A DNA stretch of 12,101 nt from NCBI GenBank assembly GCA_946406305.1, contig CAMJKC010000037.1, forward strand, positions 1-12,101, written 5' to 3'. The first letter of the stretch is position 1. Each line of letters starts with the position of its first letter. The stretch is from an uncultured Lachnospiraceae bacterium. GTDB taxonomy: Bacteria > Bacillota > Clostridia > Lachnospirales > Lachnospiraceae. The position numbers were made by a program, and so were the translations under genes. Shown piece by piece: positions 1-6,329 of the stretch. The notes beneath the pieces were generated by a model, which did not search any database, was not told where the DNA came from, and saw only the letters and a list, made by a program, of their open reading frames with translations.

Positions 1-285
1 TTCTTTCTTAATCAAATCTATAGAGTGCTTTGAAAGCCAAGAAGTTGAAAAAACTATTGCTTTTTTTACATATTCTTTTTTCAAAGTTTTCAAATACTCT
101 TTTAAATGTTTATCTAAACCATAAGCATATAAAGCCCCACCAATAAATAATAAATCAACTGGCTCTTTTATTTCAGCATCAATAGAATCTACTGATATTG
201 CTTTTACATGTGCTTCACTCGCTATTGTCTCGGCAAGTAATTTTGTATTTCCTGACCTTGAATAATATCTAACTGCAATATTCAT
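1..285 (-). CDS. Flavodoxin-family protein (partial, C-terminus beyond window)
   Basis: The frame opens at an ATG at 285 and stays open to base 1, giving 95 residues, so the 3' end is missing. The start is supported by AAGGAG eight bases upstream, in the 15-nt gap after the preceding gene. Residues 7-15 (YYSRSGNTK) are the flavodoxin phosphate-binding loop that grips the FMN phosphate. A hydrophobic strand followed by GGALYAYG near residues 50-57 fits the next FMN-contacting loop. Flavodoxin-like proteins are soluble cytoplasmic electron carriers or quinone/FMN reductases; which of these cannot be told from half a protein. It is probably the last or next-to-last gene of the operon begun by the OhrR-like repressor at 769-1221, together with the PNPOx-fold gene. 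A redox or thiol-stress role is inferred from that company. Confidence 0.85.
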   Translation of the reverse strand, partial: MNIAVRYYSRSGNTKLLAETIASEAHVKAISVDSIDAEIKEPVDLLFIGGALYAYGLDKHLKEYLKTLKKEYVKKAIVFSTSWLSKHSIDLIKKE

Positions 286-300
286 AATGACAACTCCTTA

Positions 301-702
301 TCAAAACTTAAATGTTTCTGGCGATTCTGTAAATGAACTAAATGTCGCTGTCGCATCTTTAAAATAAAACATTTCCATACTATCGTCATCTGGATTATAT
401 GTGTTTTTAAGGCTTGGCACCTTTTCAAGCATTGCAACTTTTACATCATGATTATTATCATTTACAAGTTGTCCAGACACACGGAGCCATTTAGTCCCAT
501 TAAATGCACATATTTCAACATTAGGATTACTCTTAATTTGATTAACTACATCTTTTCCTTTTCCAGACTGAATATATAGTTTGCCATCACAAACTATATT
601 TGTACCAAAAGCTCTAACTCTTGGTTTATTCCCATCAATTGTAGCTAAAAAATAACATTTAGCCTCATCCAAAAAATCGCATACTCTTTTTACATTATCC
701 AT
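301..702 (-). CDS. Pyridoxamine 5'-phosphate oxidase-family (split-barrel flavin-binding) protein
   Basis: This 133-residue protein has the size and layout of the small split-barrel FMN-binding family. An N-terminal helix (about 1-15) is followed by the strand CYFLATIDGNKPRVRAFG (16-33), a second strand pair around GKLYIQSGKGK (40-50), a helix, and VEICAFNGTKWLRVSGQLV near 62-80. Family members are FMN/F420/heme-binding oxidoreductases; true PdxH enzymes are much longer (over 200 residues), so pyridoxal phosphate synthesis is not implied. The start at 702 has AAAGGAGG directly upstream. Only 15 nt separate it from the flavodoxin gene downstream and 66 nt from the MarR gene upstream. A TATAAT-like hexamer lies in that 66-nt gap but has no good -35. 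Most likely it is co-transcribed with the OhrR-like repressor and uses or protects flavin electron carriers; the substrate is unknown. Confidence 0.85.
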   Translation of the reverse strand: MDNVKRVCDFLDEAKCYFLATIDGNKPRVRAFGTNIVCDGKLYIQSGKGKDVVNQIKSNPNVEICAFNGTKWLRVSGQLVNDNNHDVKVAMLEKVPSLKNTYNPDDDSMEMFYFKDATATFSSFTESPETFKF

Positions 703-768
703 ATTTCCTCCTTTTTATTCTTATTTTTTATAAGATAATTTTTATTATATTTATTTTCATATTCTCAT

Positions 769-1221
769 CTATTTAGATATTTTCCAATTAACAATTTTAT
801 TTAACATTTTTTTTAGCACTTCCACTTCTTTTTTCGTCAAAGGAAAATGTTCACCATATTTAATAGGAACCTCTATAGCTTTTTTCTTTAACTCCTCCCC
901 TTTTTTTGTTATTTCAATTATTATATTCCTTCTGTCTTTTAAATCTTTTTTTATAGTTATATAGCCTTTTTTTTCAAGTTTTTTAATCAGTGGGGTTATT
1001 GTGTTTGATTTCAAAAATAATGCATTAACTATATCTTTTTCATTTAATATCTTCTTTTCCCATACAACCATCATTACTATATACTGCGTATATGTTAAAT
1101 CTATCTTTTTTAGTAGTGGTCTATAATTATTTACTATAGTATTTGTAGCCGAATACATTGGGAAGCACAGTTGATTTTTAAGCAATAGTAAATCATATTT
1201 ATTTTTTGTTTCTGTTTTCAT
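769..1221 (-). CDS. OhrR-like MarR-family peroxide/thiol-responsive repressor
   Basis: The 150 residues form a MarR winged-helix repressor: the DNA-binding helices lie near 59-87 and the wing carries the DRR motif at 96-98. The N-terminus has NQLCFPMY (16-23), which matches the NQLCF signature of Bacillus subtilis OhrR, whose Cys15 is the organic-hydroperoxide sensor. Here it is Cys19, and Tyr33 and Tyr44 fall where OhrR has the tyrosines (29 and 40) that hydrogen-bond to the sensing cysteine. This is the one-Cys OhrR/MgrA/SarZ type. No ohr (OsmC-fold peroxidase) gene is visible; the downstream genes are a PNPOx-fold protein and a flavodoxin. The ATG at 1221 has no Shine-Dalgarno and lies six bases after a perfect -10, so the mRNA looks leaderless. 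The dyad in the promoter suggests autorepression released by oxidation. Confidence 0.88.
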   Translation of the reverse strand: MKTETKNKYDLLLLKNQLCFPMYSATNTIVNNYRPLLKKIDLTYTQYIVMMVVWEKKILNEKDIVNALFLKSNTITPLIKKLEKKGYITIKKDLKDRRNIIIEITKKGEELKKKAIEVPIKYGEHFPLTKKEVEVLKKMLNKIVNWKISK

Positions 1222-1226
1222 TTTAT

Positions 1227-1256
1227 AATTATATCGTGTGCGACATAATTTGTCAA
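1227..1256 (-). promoter_or_regulatory. Consensus promoter with embedded 24-bp palindromic operator for the OhrR-like gene
   Basis: On the minus strand TTGACA (1256-1251), a 17-bp spacer and TATAAT (1233-1228) make a perfect sigma-70/A promoter. A dyad covers 1250-1227: arms AATTATnTCG and CGAnATAATT around four central bases, 18 of 24 positions symmetric. It spans the spacer and the -10, where a bound MarR dimer would block RNA polymerase. The expected transcript start, seven bases after the -10, is base 1221, the A of the ATG. The promoter call is strong; assigning the dyad to this MarR protein is inference. Confidence 0.8.
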
Positions 1257-1344
1257 TATGTTTTTACTGAACTCTATCTATTTTCTTACATTGGGCTAAT
1301 TTAATACAATTAAATATCTTGTGCTAAAAAACAATATAATTTAT

Positions 1345-1372
1345 AACAAAAAAGCATCTCATAAGATGCTCT
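1345..1372 (-). terminator. Rho-independent terminator of the five-gene operon
   Basis: AGCATCT (1353-1359) and AGATGCT (1364-1370) pair across a 4-nt loop. Read on the minus strand the hairpin is followed by TTTTTG (1352-1347). It lies about 65 bases after the radical SAM stop codon, in the right orientation to end the transcript running from 5462. It is nested inside an 11-bp outer inverted repeat (1341-1351 with 1388-1398). Confidence 0.75.
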
Positions 1373-1434
1373 AATTTATATAAACCCTTTTGTTATAACA
1401 ATTTATAAAATGATAATTAAAATATAACCTCTAT

Positions 1435-2313
1435 CTATTTTTTTGCTGACTGCCTTACCTCCTCGTGATAAAAATAATTTACTATTACTGGTGGTTTTCC
1501 GAAATCAGCCCACTTTGAATCATCATCTCTAACATACAACATTTTTTCGTCTTTTGCATATTTTTTTAACGAAGCATTTAATACTTCCCAATAAGTTCTA
1601 TCACCCTTATTATAAATTTCATCATAAAGAGGCATAAGTTTTGGGTATTTTTTTTCAATATATTTTAGTATCCTTGATTTATAATCTCCTCTTAAATTAA
1701 GATTTTCAAGCCATACAAAATTACAAAACTTTTTAGCTTTGTTAATTATTTTTTCTACATCAGTTATCCCTGGGAATATTGGGGAAATAAAGCAAGATGT
1801 ATAAATTCTATTTTTATATAACTCTTTCATAGCATTAAGTCTTCTCTCTATACTTGCACCTTTATCCATATCTTTCTTAAAATCTTCATCAAGAGTATTT
1901 ATAGAAAAAGATACTCTTGCCTCCTTAAAAGTTTTTATTAAATCTAAATCTCTTAATATTAAATCAGACCTTGTAGAAATAGTTAGTTTTATACCACTAT
2001 CTTTAAGTTCTTCAAGTAGTGTCTTCGTTCTTTTATATTTTGATTCAAATGGTTGATATGGGTCAGTAACTGTGCCAAACATTAAAATTTTGTCCTTATA
2101 TTTTTTAGGATTTTTAATTGGCTCCCAATACTTAACATCTACAAACTCTCCCCAAGGTTCTTTATGATTTGTAAATCTTTTCATAAACGATGCATAGCAA
2201 TATTTACAACCATGAGCACAGCCAACATAAGGGTTTACCGCATAGTCTCCTATTGGCACATTTGTTTTTGTCAAAATACTTTTTACATTTATTTCTTTTA
2301 CTTTAATTGACAT
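1435..2313 (-). CDS. Radical SAM protein, spore photoproduct lyase-like (SPL/COG1533) family
   Basis: The 292 residues start with a short N-terminal arm and then CAHGCKYC: Cys32, Cys36 and Cys39 form the CxxxCxxC motif that ligates the 4Fe-4S cluster and SAM. The stretch GTVTDPYQPFE (80-90) and the later WLENLNLRGDY are typical of the family that groups with spore photoproduct lyase but is mostly uncharacterised. The length fits these homologues rather than true SPL, and nothing else in the window concerns sporulation, so DNA-photoproduct repair should not be assumed. The start at 2313 is coupled to the GNAT gene: its GGAGG lies in the last codons of that gene and only 3 nt separate stop and start. 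It is the last gene of the operon before the terminator. Substrate unknown; radical chemistry on the product of the adenylation enzyme is possible but only inferred. Confidence 0.88.
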   Translation of the reverse strand: MSIKVKEINVKSILTKTNVPIGDYAVNPYVGCAHGCKYCYASFMKRFTNHKEPWGEFVDVKYWEPIKNPKKYKDKILMFGTVTDPYQPFESKYKRTKTLLEELKDSGIKLTISTRSDLILRDLDLIKTFKEARVSFSINTLDEDFKKDMDKGASIERRLNAMKELYKNRIYTSCFISPIFPGITDVEKIINKAKKFCNFVWLENLNLRGDYKSRILKYIEKKYPKLMPLYDEIYNKGDRTYWEVLNASLKKYAKDEKMLYVRDDDSKWADFGKPPVIVNYFYHEEVRQSAKK

Positions 2314-2316
2314 ATA

Positions 2317-2790
2317 TTAAACTCCTCCAAATTCCATATAATTTATCATATCAACAAAACCTATCTCTTCATAAAGTTTTTTTGCCATATCTGAACTTTC
2401 AAGATAAATTTTATGAGCATTATGCTCTTTTGCATCTAATATAAGAGTCTCTACAATTTTTTTTCCTGCTCCACAGTTACGATATTTAGGCTCTATATAA
2501 ACATTCATCAGATAGCCATTTTTTCCTGTCAAATTATCAGGTGATGGCATTTCATCTTGATAACAAATTCCACCGCAACCTATTATTTCATTCGTGTCAA
2601 CATTAATTGCAAAAAAGGCAGAATATGTCCCATCAGTTAAATGCTCCTTATAATAATTCTCATTATTCAATATTAGTTCTGAATGATTTTCAATATCATT
2701 CAGCATAAAAACTTCAGATAGAACTTTCTTCCTCCAATCCATAAGAAGATTTAAACTTTCAATTCCTATTTTTTTAATTATTATTTCCAT
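2317..2790 (-). CDS. GNAT-family N-acetyltransferase
   Basis: I start this gene at the ATG at 2790 (157 residues): AAGAAGG lies eight bases upstream, whereas an in-frame ATG at 2796 would leave only two bases of spacing. The acetyl-CoA-binding motif A is seen at 95-112 (MNVYIEPKYRNCGAGKKI), with R104, G107 and G109 of the R/QxxGxG/A pyrophosphate loop. LYEEIGF at 139-145 is the usual C-terminal motif B region. The family transfers acetyl groups from acetyl-CoA to amines on small molecules or proteins; the substrate is not readable from sequence. Its first 17 bases overlap the end of the adenylation gene and its stop is 3 nt before the radical SAM start, so translation is probably coupled. It could modify the product of the operon or give self-protection. 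Confidence 0.88.
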   Translation of the reverse strand: MEIIIKKIGIESLNLLMDWRKKVLSEVFMLNDIENHSELILNNENYYKEHLTDGTYSAFFAINVDTNEIIGCGGICYQDEMPSPDNLTGKNGYLMNVYIEPKYRNCGAGKKIVETLILDAKEHNAHKIYLESSDMAKKLYEEIGFVDMINYMEFGGV

Positions 2791-4267
2791 AATCATTACC
2801 TTCTTTTAACACAACTGGCATATTTGCCATATCTGGCTTACCATTTTCATTAAGTGGAATATATGGTATTTTTACAATGAATTCAGGTATCATAAATTGT
2901 GGCAAGTCTTTAGATAATTCTTTTTTAATCTGTGAAACTTTAAGATTATTATCCTTTGACACAATATAAGCTATCATATAAGATAAACCTTTATCATCAA
3001 TAAATGGACGAACTATCGCTTGCTCTACACCGTTGCACTTATAAAATTGCGATTCAACTTCCATTACTTCCACTCTCCTACCGTCAATCATTATTTGAGT
3101 ATCCTTTCTATGAAGAAAACCTATATTACCATCTGGCAAAATATATCCTAAGTCTCCACTTCTATACATTTTTTTACCTTCGCCTAAATTTACAAATGCT
3201 TTATTTTCATCTTCATGACTACCAATGTATCCGTTTGACACGCCATCTCCAAAAATACATATCTCACCAACTTCACCATTTTTTACTTCATTACCATTAT
3301 TATCACATATTTTAATTGATGCACCAAGAACTGCACGACCTACAGGATAAGTTCCATCAGAAAGCACTTGCCCGTCACGGCAGCGATAATAAGATGCACA
3401 AACAGTCGTTTCCGATGGTCCATATGTATTGTAAACTTCAACTTTTTTTATAAGATTATCAACATAGTTTTCTCTCAACACATCACCGCCACTAATAAGT
3501 AATCGAAGAGTTGATGGGATAGAAGTGAGATAATTCATCTCAGCAAAAAGGTATGGAAAGCCTGATACAATTGTTACTTTATGCTTGTTTATAAAATCCA
3601 TCAAACTTTTTATATCTTTTTTATCATCATCTGATGGAATTGCGAGTGCTGCACCATTAAGTAAACTCGCAAATACTTCTTCTACAAAAATATCAAATGA
3701 ACAAACAGAATATTGAAGCATAATGTCATCAACTTTAGGATGAAATTCATTATTAAATGCTCGTATATAATGACATATATTTTTATTTGTAACTGATACA
3801 CCTTTTGGCTTACCAGTTGTGCCAGATGTATAAAGTATATATGCAAGACTATTTTCATTTTGCACATACACTCTTTTTTCACTATCAGGACTTGCCTCGC
3901 AGATAGAGCAATCCGAATAAACCAAATCATATTTTGATAACTTAGATGTGAATTGCATTTCAGTTAAAATAAAATCTACCTTTGCCTCATCCATCATATA
4001 ATGAATTCTATTTATTGGAAAATTAGGCTCAACAGGGACATACATAGCACCAGTTTTTAAAACAGCTAAAATAGAAGCTATCATCTCCGCTCTATGCCTC
4101 ATAATTATTCCAACTGATTTTGTTCCATCTTTAAAACTATCAGCAATCATATCTACCATTTCAGATAATTCTTCAAAAGTTAAGGTTCTATCATTTTCTA
4201 TAATAGCAATTTCATTTTTATTATTTTTAACTATTTCCTCAAACACTCCATAAACAGTATTTTTCAT
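2774..4267 (-). CDS. Stand-alone NRPS-type amino acid adenylation enzyme (AMP-forming)
   Basis: The 497 residues are one complete A domain of the ANL superfamily: A1 LTFEEL (29-34), A2 LKTGAMYVPVEP (70-81), the A3 P-loop YTSGTTGKPKG (146-156), A4 CSFDIF (189-194), A5 NTYGPSETT (280-288), A6 GEICIFGDG (334-342), A7 YRSGDL (368-373), A8 near 386-404 and A10 NGKPDM with catalytic Lys477. Family chemistry is ATP plus an acid giving acyl-AMP, then transfer to a thiol or amine. Asp192 matches the Asp that holds the alpha-amino group in GrsA, so an amino acid substrate is likely. My hand alignment gives the pocket code D-I-E-Y-I-G-T-V-C-K, which I do not recognise. No carrier, condensation or dlt genes are present. 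It starts 5 nt after the esterase gene and overlaps the GNAT gene. It could instead be a DltA-like ligase serving a distant carrier. Confidence 0.9.
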   Translation of the reverse strand: MKNTVYGVFEEIVKNNKNEIAIIENDRTLTFEELSEMVDMIADSFKDGTKSVGIIMRHRAEMIASILAVLKTGAMYVPVEPNFPINRIHYMMDEAKVDFILTEMQFTSKLSKYDLVYSDCSICEASPDSEKRVYVQNENSLAYILYTSGTTGKPKGVSVTNKNICHYIRAFNNEFHPKVDDIMLQYSVCSFDIFVEEVFASLLNGAALAIPSDDDKKDIKSLMDFINKHKVTIVSGFPYLFAEMNYLTSIPSTLRLLISGGDVLRENYVDNLIKKVEVYNTYGPSETTVCASYYRCRDGQVLSDGTYPVGRAVLGASIKICDNNGNEVKNGEVGEICIFGDGVSNGYIGSHEDENKAFVNLGEGKKMYRSGDLGYILPDGNIGFLHRKDTQIMIDGRRVEVMEVESQFYKCNGVEQAIVRPFIDDKGLSYMIAYIVSKDNNLKVSQIKKELSKDLPQFMIPEFIVKIPYIPLNENGKPDMANMPVVLKEGNDYGNNN

Positions 4268-4272
4268 AATTC

Positions 4273-4956
4273 CTATTTCTCCTCCAATATTTTTTTTATA
4301 CCTTTAGCACTTCTAATGTCCGCATCCTTAAAATGGTTCCCCTGATTTAACTCATAGGTCACATCTATACCTAAATTTTTATAATATTTAAATAAACTTT
4401 CAGTATTAGCTTGAACTGTTTTTAACATTTTATTTTTTACACTTGATTCTTTATCACCAATAGAAAAATAAATCTTTTTTGGCACCTTTTTAATTTTTTT
4501 TGACATACAATATTTTATAAAATCAGGAAACCAAAGAGAACCTGACATACTTGCCACTCTATCAAAAATATCTGTATTATATATGGAATATATTCCAAAT
4601 AACCCAGCGAGTGAATAGCCACTTATTCCTATAAAATTAGGATTCTCATTTAACTTTATTTTTGCATTAGGAATAATATCATTAACTAATATTGAAAGGT
4701 ATTTATCTGCTCCACCCGTACAAGGTGTATCGTTTTCTGAAAGTGGAGGGCAATACCAAGGAGTCATATCATCATCCCAATTCAAATTTCCCACTACAAG
4801 AAAATTAAATTCTGAACAACCAATTTCTACCATTTTATCATAGATTGATTTGCCATCACCTTCATATGTATTAAAAACGATTAAAGGCATGTTCTCTTTA
4901 TCAGTTAAATAAAGTGTAACTTCTCTATTTTTTACAGCCCATTTCTCTATATTCAT
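4273..4956 (-). CDS. Alpha/beta-hydrolase-fold esterase (esterase D/Fes-like)
   Basis: The 227 residues fit the putative esterase family that includes esterase D, feruloyl esterase and enterochelin esterase (Fes) cores. The nucleophile elbow GYSLAG puts Ser115 as catalytic; Asp168 in SIGDKE and His208 in QGNHFKD are in the right order and spacing for the other triad members. No signal peptide is seen, so it should act in the cytoplasm. Its ATG overlaps the MarR stop in an ATGA arrangement and the adenylation gene starts 5 nt after its stop; GGAGGAG in its last codons serves that gene. Within the operon it could hydrolyse or release an ester or thioester product, like a free thioesterase, or deactivate a toxic ester sensed by the regulator. 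The substrate is not predictable from the sequence. Confidence 0.85.
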   Translation of the reverse strand: MNIEKWAVKNREVTLYLTDKENMPLIVFNTYEGDGKSIYDKMVEIGCSEFNFLVVGNLNWDDDMTPWYCPPLSENDTPCTGGADKYLSILVNDIIPNAKIKLNENPNFIGISGYSLAGLFGIYSIYNTDIFDRVASMSGSLWFPDFIKYCMSKKIKKVPKKIYFSIGDKESSVKNKMLKTVQANTESLFKYYKNLGIDVTYELNQGNHFKDADIRSAKGIKKILEEK

Positions 4957-5429
4957 TTTGATAATTTCCTCTTTTTCACATTTTTAATTTCTTTATTGAT
5001 TAGGTTCTCAAAATTCGTTGTATATTTCTCTGACAAAAGAATTAGTTGCTCCTGCTCTTTTTTTGATAACATTGACATAGCAGTTTCTTCCGCATGAGTA
5101 ATACGAAGAACAGTATTTTGACACCATTTTCTGCCTTTGCTTGTTAATTTAACAATTTTATTTTTTTTATTTTTTACACTCTCATGAGTAGACACAAAAC
5201 CTTCCTTAATCAAATTATTTACAATGAGACTAACTGTCTGTTTTACCTGTGATATATGTTCACAAATTTGTTTCTGTGTTAGACCATTTTTTGCATAATA
5301 CAAAGAATTAACAGTGAGCAAAGTTTTCATCATTATTTTATTGCTTTTAGCATACATTACATAAAGAGCAAATTGTTTATCTCGCAATCTACAAAATGTA
5401 TATGTATTATTTTTAATATCTTTAGTCAT
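4953..5429 (-). CDS. MarR-family transcriptional regulator of the adenylation/radical SAM operon
   Basis: I choose the ATG at 5429 (158 residues): AGAGGG lies nine bases upstream, and the predicted transcript start near 5462 leaves a normal leader of about 33 nt. An upstream in-frame ATG at 5459 would give 168 residues but has no Shine-Dalgarno and sits only about 3 nt after the transcript start. The protein has the MarR layout: an N-terminal dimerisation helix, a winged helix near 40-100 with LTQKQICEHIS and recognition helix QVKQTVSLIVNNL, and a wing rich in Lys and Asn. A C-terminal helix completes the dimer. It lacks the OhrR NQLCF signature, so it probably senses a small ligand rather than peroxide. 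It is the first gene of the operon and its own promoter holds two matching palindromes, so autorepression is likely. Confidence 0.87.
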   Translation of the reverse strand: MTKDIKNNTYTFCRLRDKQFALYVMYAKSNKIMMKTLLTVNSLYYAKNGLTQKQICEHISQVKQTVSLIVNNLIKEGFVSTHESVKNKKNKIVKLTSKGRKWCQNTVLRITHAEETAMSMLSKKEQEQLILLSEKYTTNFENLINKEIKNVKKRKLSK

Positions 5430-5453
5430 ATTTAATTCCCTCTTTTTTGTTTT

Positions 5454-5467
5454 GTCCATTTCTGGAC
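5454..5467. promoter_or_regulatory. Operator O1 (GTCCA-N4-TGGAC)
   Basis: This is a perfect inverted repeat with 5-bp arms around 4 bases, just downstream of the -10 and covering the predicted transcript start. Size and symmetry suit a MarR dimer. Its near-copy O2 overlaps the -35 of the same promoter. That the MarR protein encoded next to it binds here is inferred from position. Confidence 0.6.
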
Positions 5468-5468
5468 T

Positions 5469-5497
5469 ATTGTATCATAAAAAATAGAATAAGTCAA
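5469..5497 (-). promoter_or_regulatory. Promoter of the five-gene operon
   Basis: On the minus strand TTGACT (5497-5492), a 17-bp spacer and TACAAT (5474-5469) form a near-consensus sigma-70/A promoter. The expected transcript start is near 5462. No other comparable promoter was found between here and the terminator at 1345-1372, and the five genes downstream overlap or nearly touch. Confidence 0.75.
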
Positions 5498-5506
5498 TTA
5501 CTGGAC
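5493..5506. promoter_or_regulatory. Operator O2 (GTCCA-N4-TTGAC), overlaps the -35
   Basis: This is a near-copy of O1 with one arm base changed; the changed arm is also the TTGAC of the -35 hexamer, so a bound repressor would cover the -35. Centre-to-centre distance to O1 is 39 bp. Two similar dyads around one promoter are much less likely by chance than one. Confidence 0.55.
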
Positions 5507-5684
5507 TAACATAAAATAGTTTTATCAGGCTTTTGTATGGATATGTTTACAGCGGACTGAGAAATAACCGTACAAATAAATACCCCTTTCGTAGTTGATG
5601 CCTAAGTCACTTATTTATTCATAGCATCTAAAATTTTCTAAAATTTATCACTATATTTTGACATCACTACTCCTCTAAAAAATT
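5507..5684. other. Non-coding stretch with an unassigned, locally GC-richer segment
   Basis: No gene is supported here. Bases 5548-5610 are richer in G and C than their surroundings. On the minus strand a frame without a start codon reads about 28 residues between stops, ending in VRCKHIHTKA before a TGA in the CCTGATAAA context near 5525. It may be a relic of a transferred element, but I cannot identify it. Confidence 0.3.
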
Positions 5685-5711
5685 CAAACAAAAACGGAGC
5701 AATTGCTCCGC
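5685..5711 (-). terminator. Rho-independent terminator of the secreted-protein gene
   Basis: CGGAGC (5695-5700) and GCTCCG (5705-5710) pair across AATT. On the minus strand the stem is followed by TTTTTGTTT. It lies about 42 bases after the stop of the gene at 5752-6237, in the correct orientation. Confidence 0.85.
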
Positions 5712-5751
5712 TAATTATATTACAAAATTTTATCTAAAATTCTAAGATGAT

Positions 5752-6237
5752 TTACTTATATTTTTTATCTTTATGTTCATTTAATGTTCTATCAATTAAA
5801 TCAAAGCAAGTAACTGCTATATCTACATCACTACCTTTTTCAAGAACAATTCTATAAGTAAAATTATCAAATATCTTATTTCCTATTGAAAAATCTATTA
5901 AACCCCTCTTATTTTTTTTCATTTTTATAGTTTTCCATTTTGTTTCTTTACCTTTTTTATTTGTTCTATAAATAACAACTTGTGCATCTTTTTTTTGATT
6001 TTTATTTATATAATAAAATCGCAAAGTGCAATTATTCAAATCCTTATATGTAGACAAAAAAACAACATCTCCTTGTTTCTTAAATGAATAAAACTCTGCA
6101 CCTGAAGGGGCATTTGAATATGATGAACTTTTGACACCACTGATTCCTAAATTTGAAAGAGCATAGTTTATATTAAATAAATTGATACAAAATAATAAAA
6201 CCATGCTTAACATTACTTTTTTTTTAATTTGAATCAT
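5752..6237 (-). CDS. Small secreted protein of unknown function
   Basis: I start at the ATG at 6237 (161 residues), which has GGAGG nine bases upstream; an ATG at 6300 in the same frame lies inside a strong hairpin and has no ribosome site. The N-terminus is a classic Sec signal peptide: lysines at 5-7, a hydrophobic core to about residue 23, and a plausible signal peptidase I site after YALS (25-28). The mature part, about 133 residues, alternates short hydrophobic strands with Lys/Asn-rich loops, which suggests a beta sandwich. Its only mature cysteines, Cys70 and Cys144, could form a disulphide. The tail is strongly charged. I recognise no family. It stands alone between its own terminator and a hairpin in its leader, so no partner can be named. 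Confidence 0.65.
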   Translation of the reverse strand: MIQIKKKVMLSMVLLFCINLFNINYALSNLGISGVKSSSYSNAPSGAEFYSFKKQGDVVFLSTYKDLNNCTLRFYYINKNQKKDAQVVIYRTNKKGKETKWKTIKMKKNKRGLIDFSIGNKIFDNFTYRIVLEKGSDVDIAVTCFDLIDRTLNEHKDKKYK

Positions 6238-6282
6238 AATAATTATCCTCCATAAAAATTTTAAATTATCTTTTAAAATTAG

Positions 6283-6307
6283 AGTCAAGATGCATAGCAT
6301 CTTGACT
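6283..6307 (-). other. Strong 11-bp hairpin upstream of the secreted-protein gene
   Basis: AGTCAAGATGC (6283-6293) and GCATCTTGACT (6297-6307) pair perfectly around a 3-nt loop. On the minus strand it is followed by CTAATTTTAAAAG, a poor U tract. It could be a weak terminator of a lost upstream gene or a 5' leader structure of the gene at 6237; a TATAAT at 6324-6319 (minus) without a good -35 would place the transcript start just before it. Confidence 0.5.
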
Positions 6308-6329
6308 TATACCCCATTATTATACTACC

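Noticed and set aside
703..768. Independent promoter for the PNPOx-fold gene
   Set aside because: A TATAAT-like hexamer is present but no acceptable -35 at 16-18 bp; AT-rich DNA gives such hexamers often.
1435..2313. Radical SAM protein as a true spore photoproduct lyase
   Set aside because: The gene sits in an adenylation/GNAT operon with no sporulation context, and only the general family motifs are visible.
3004..3315. Plus-strand open frame of 103 residues
   Set aside because: Antisense to the adenylation gene, rich in Leu/Tyr/His as expected of a mirror frame, and without a ribosome site.
3682..3930. Second minus-strand frame inside the adenylation gene
   Set aside because: Overlaps motifs A3-A4 of a complete A domain in another frame; composition is implausible.
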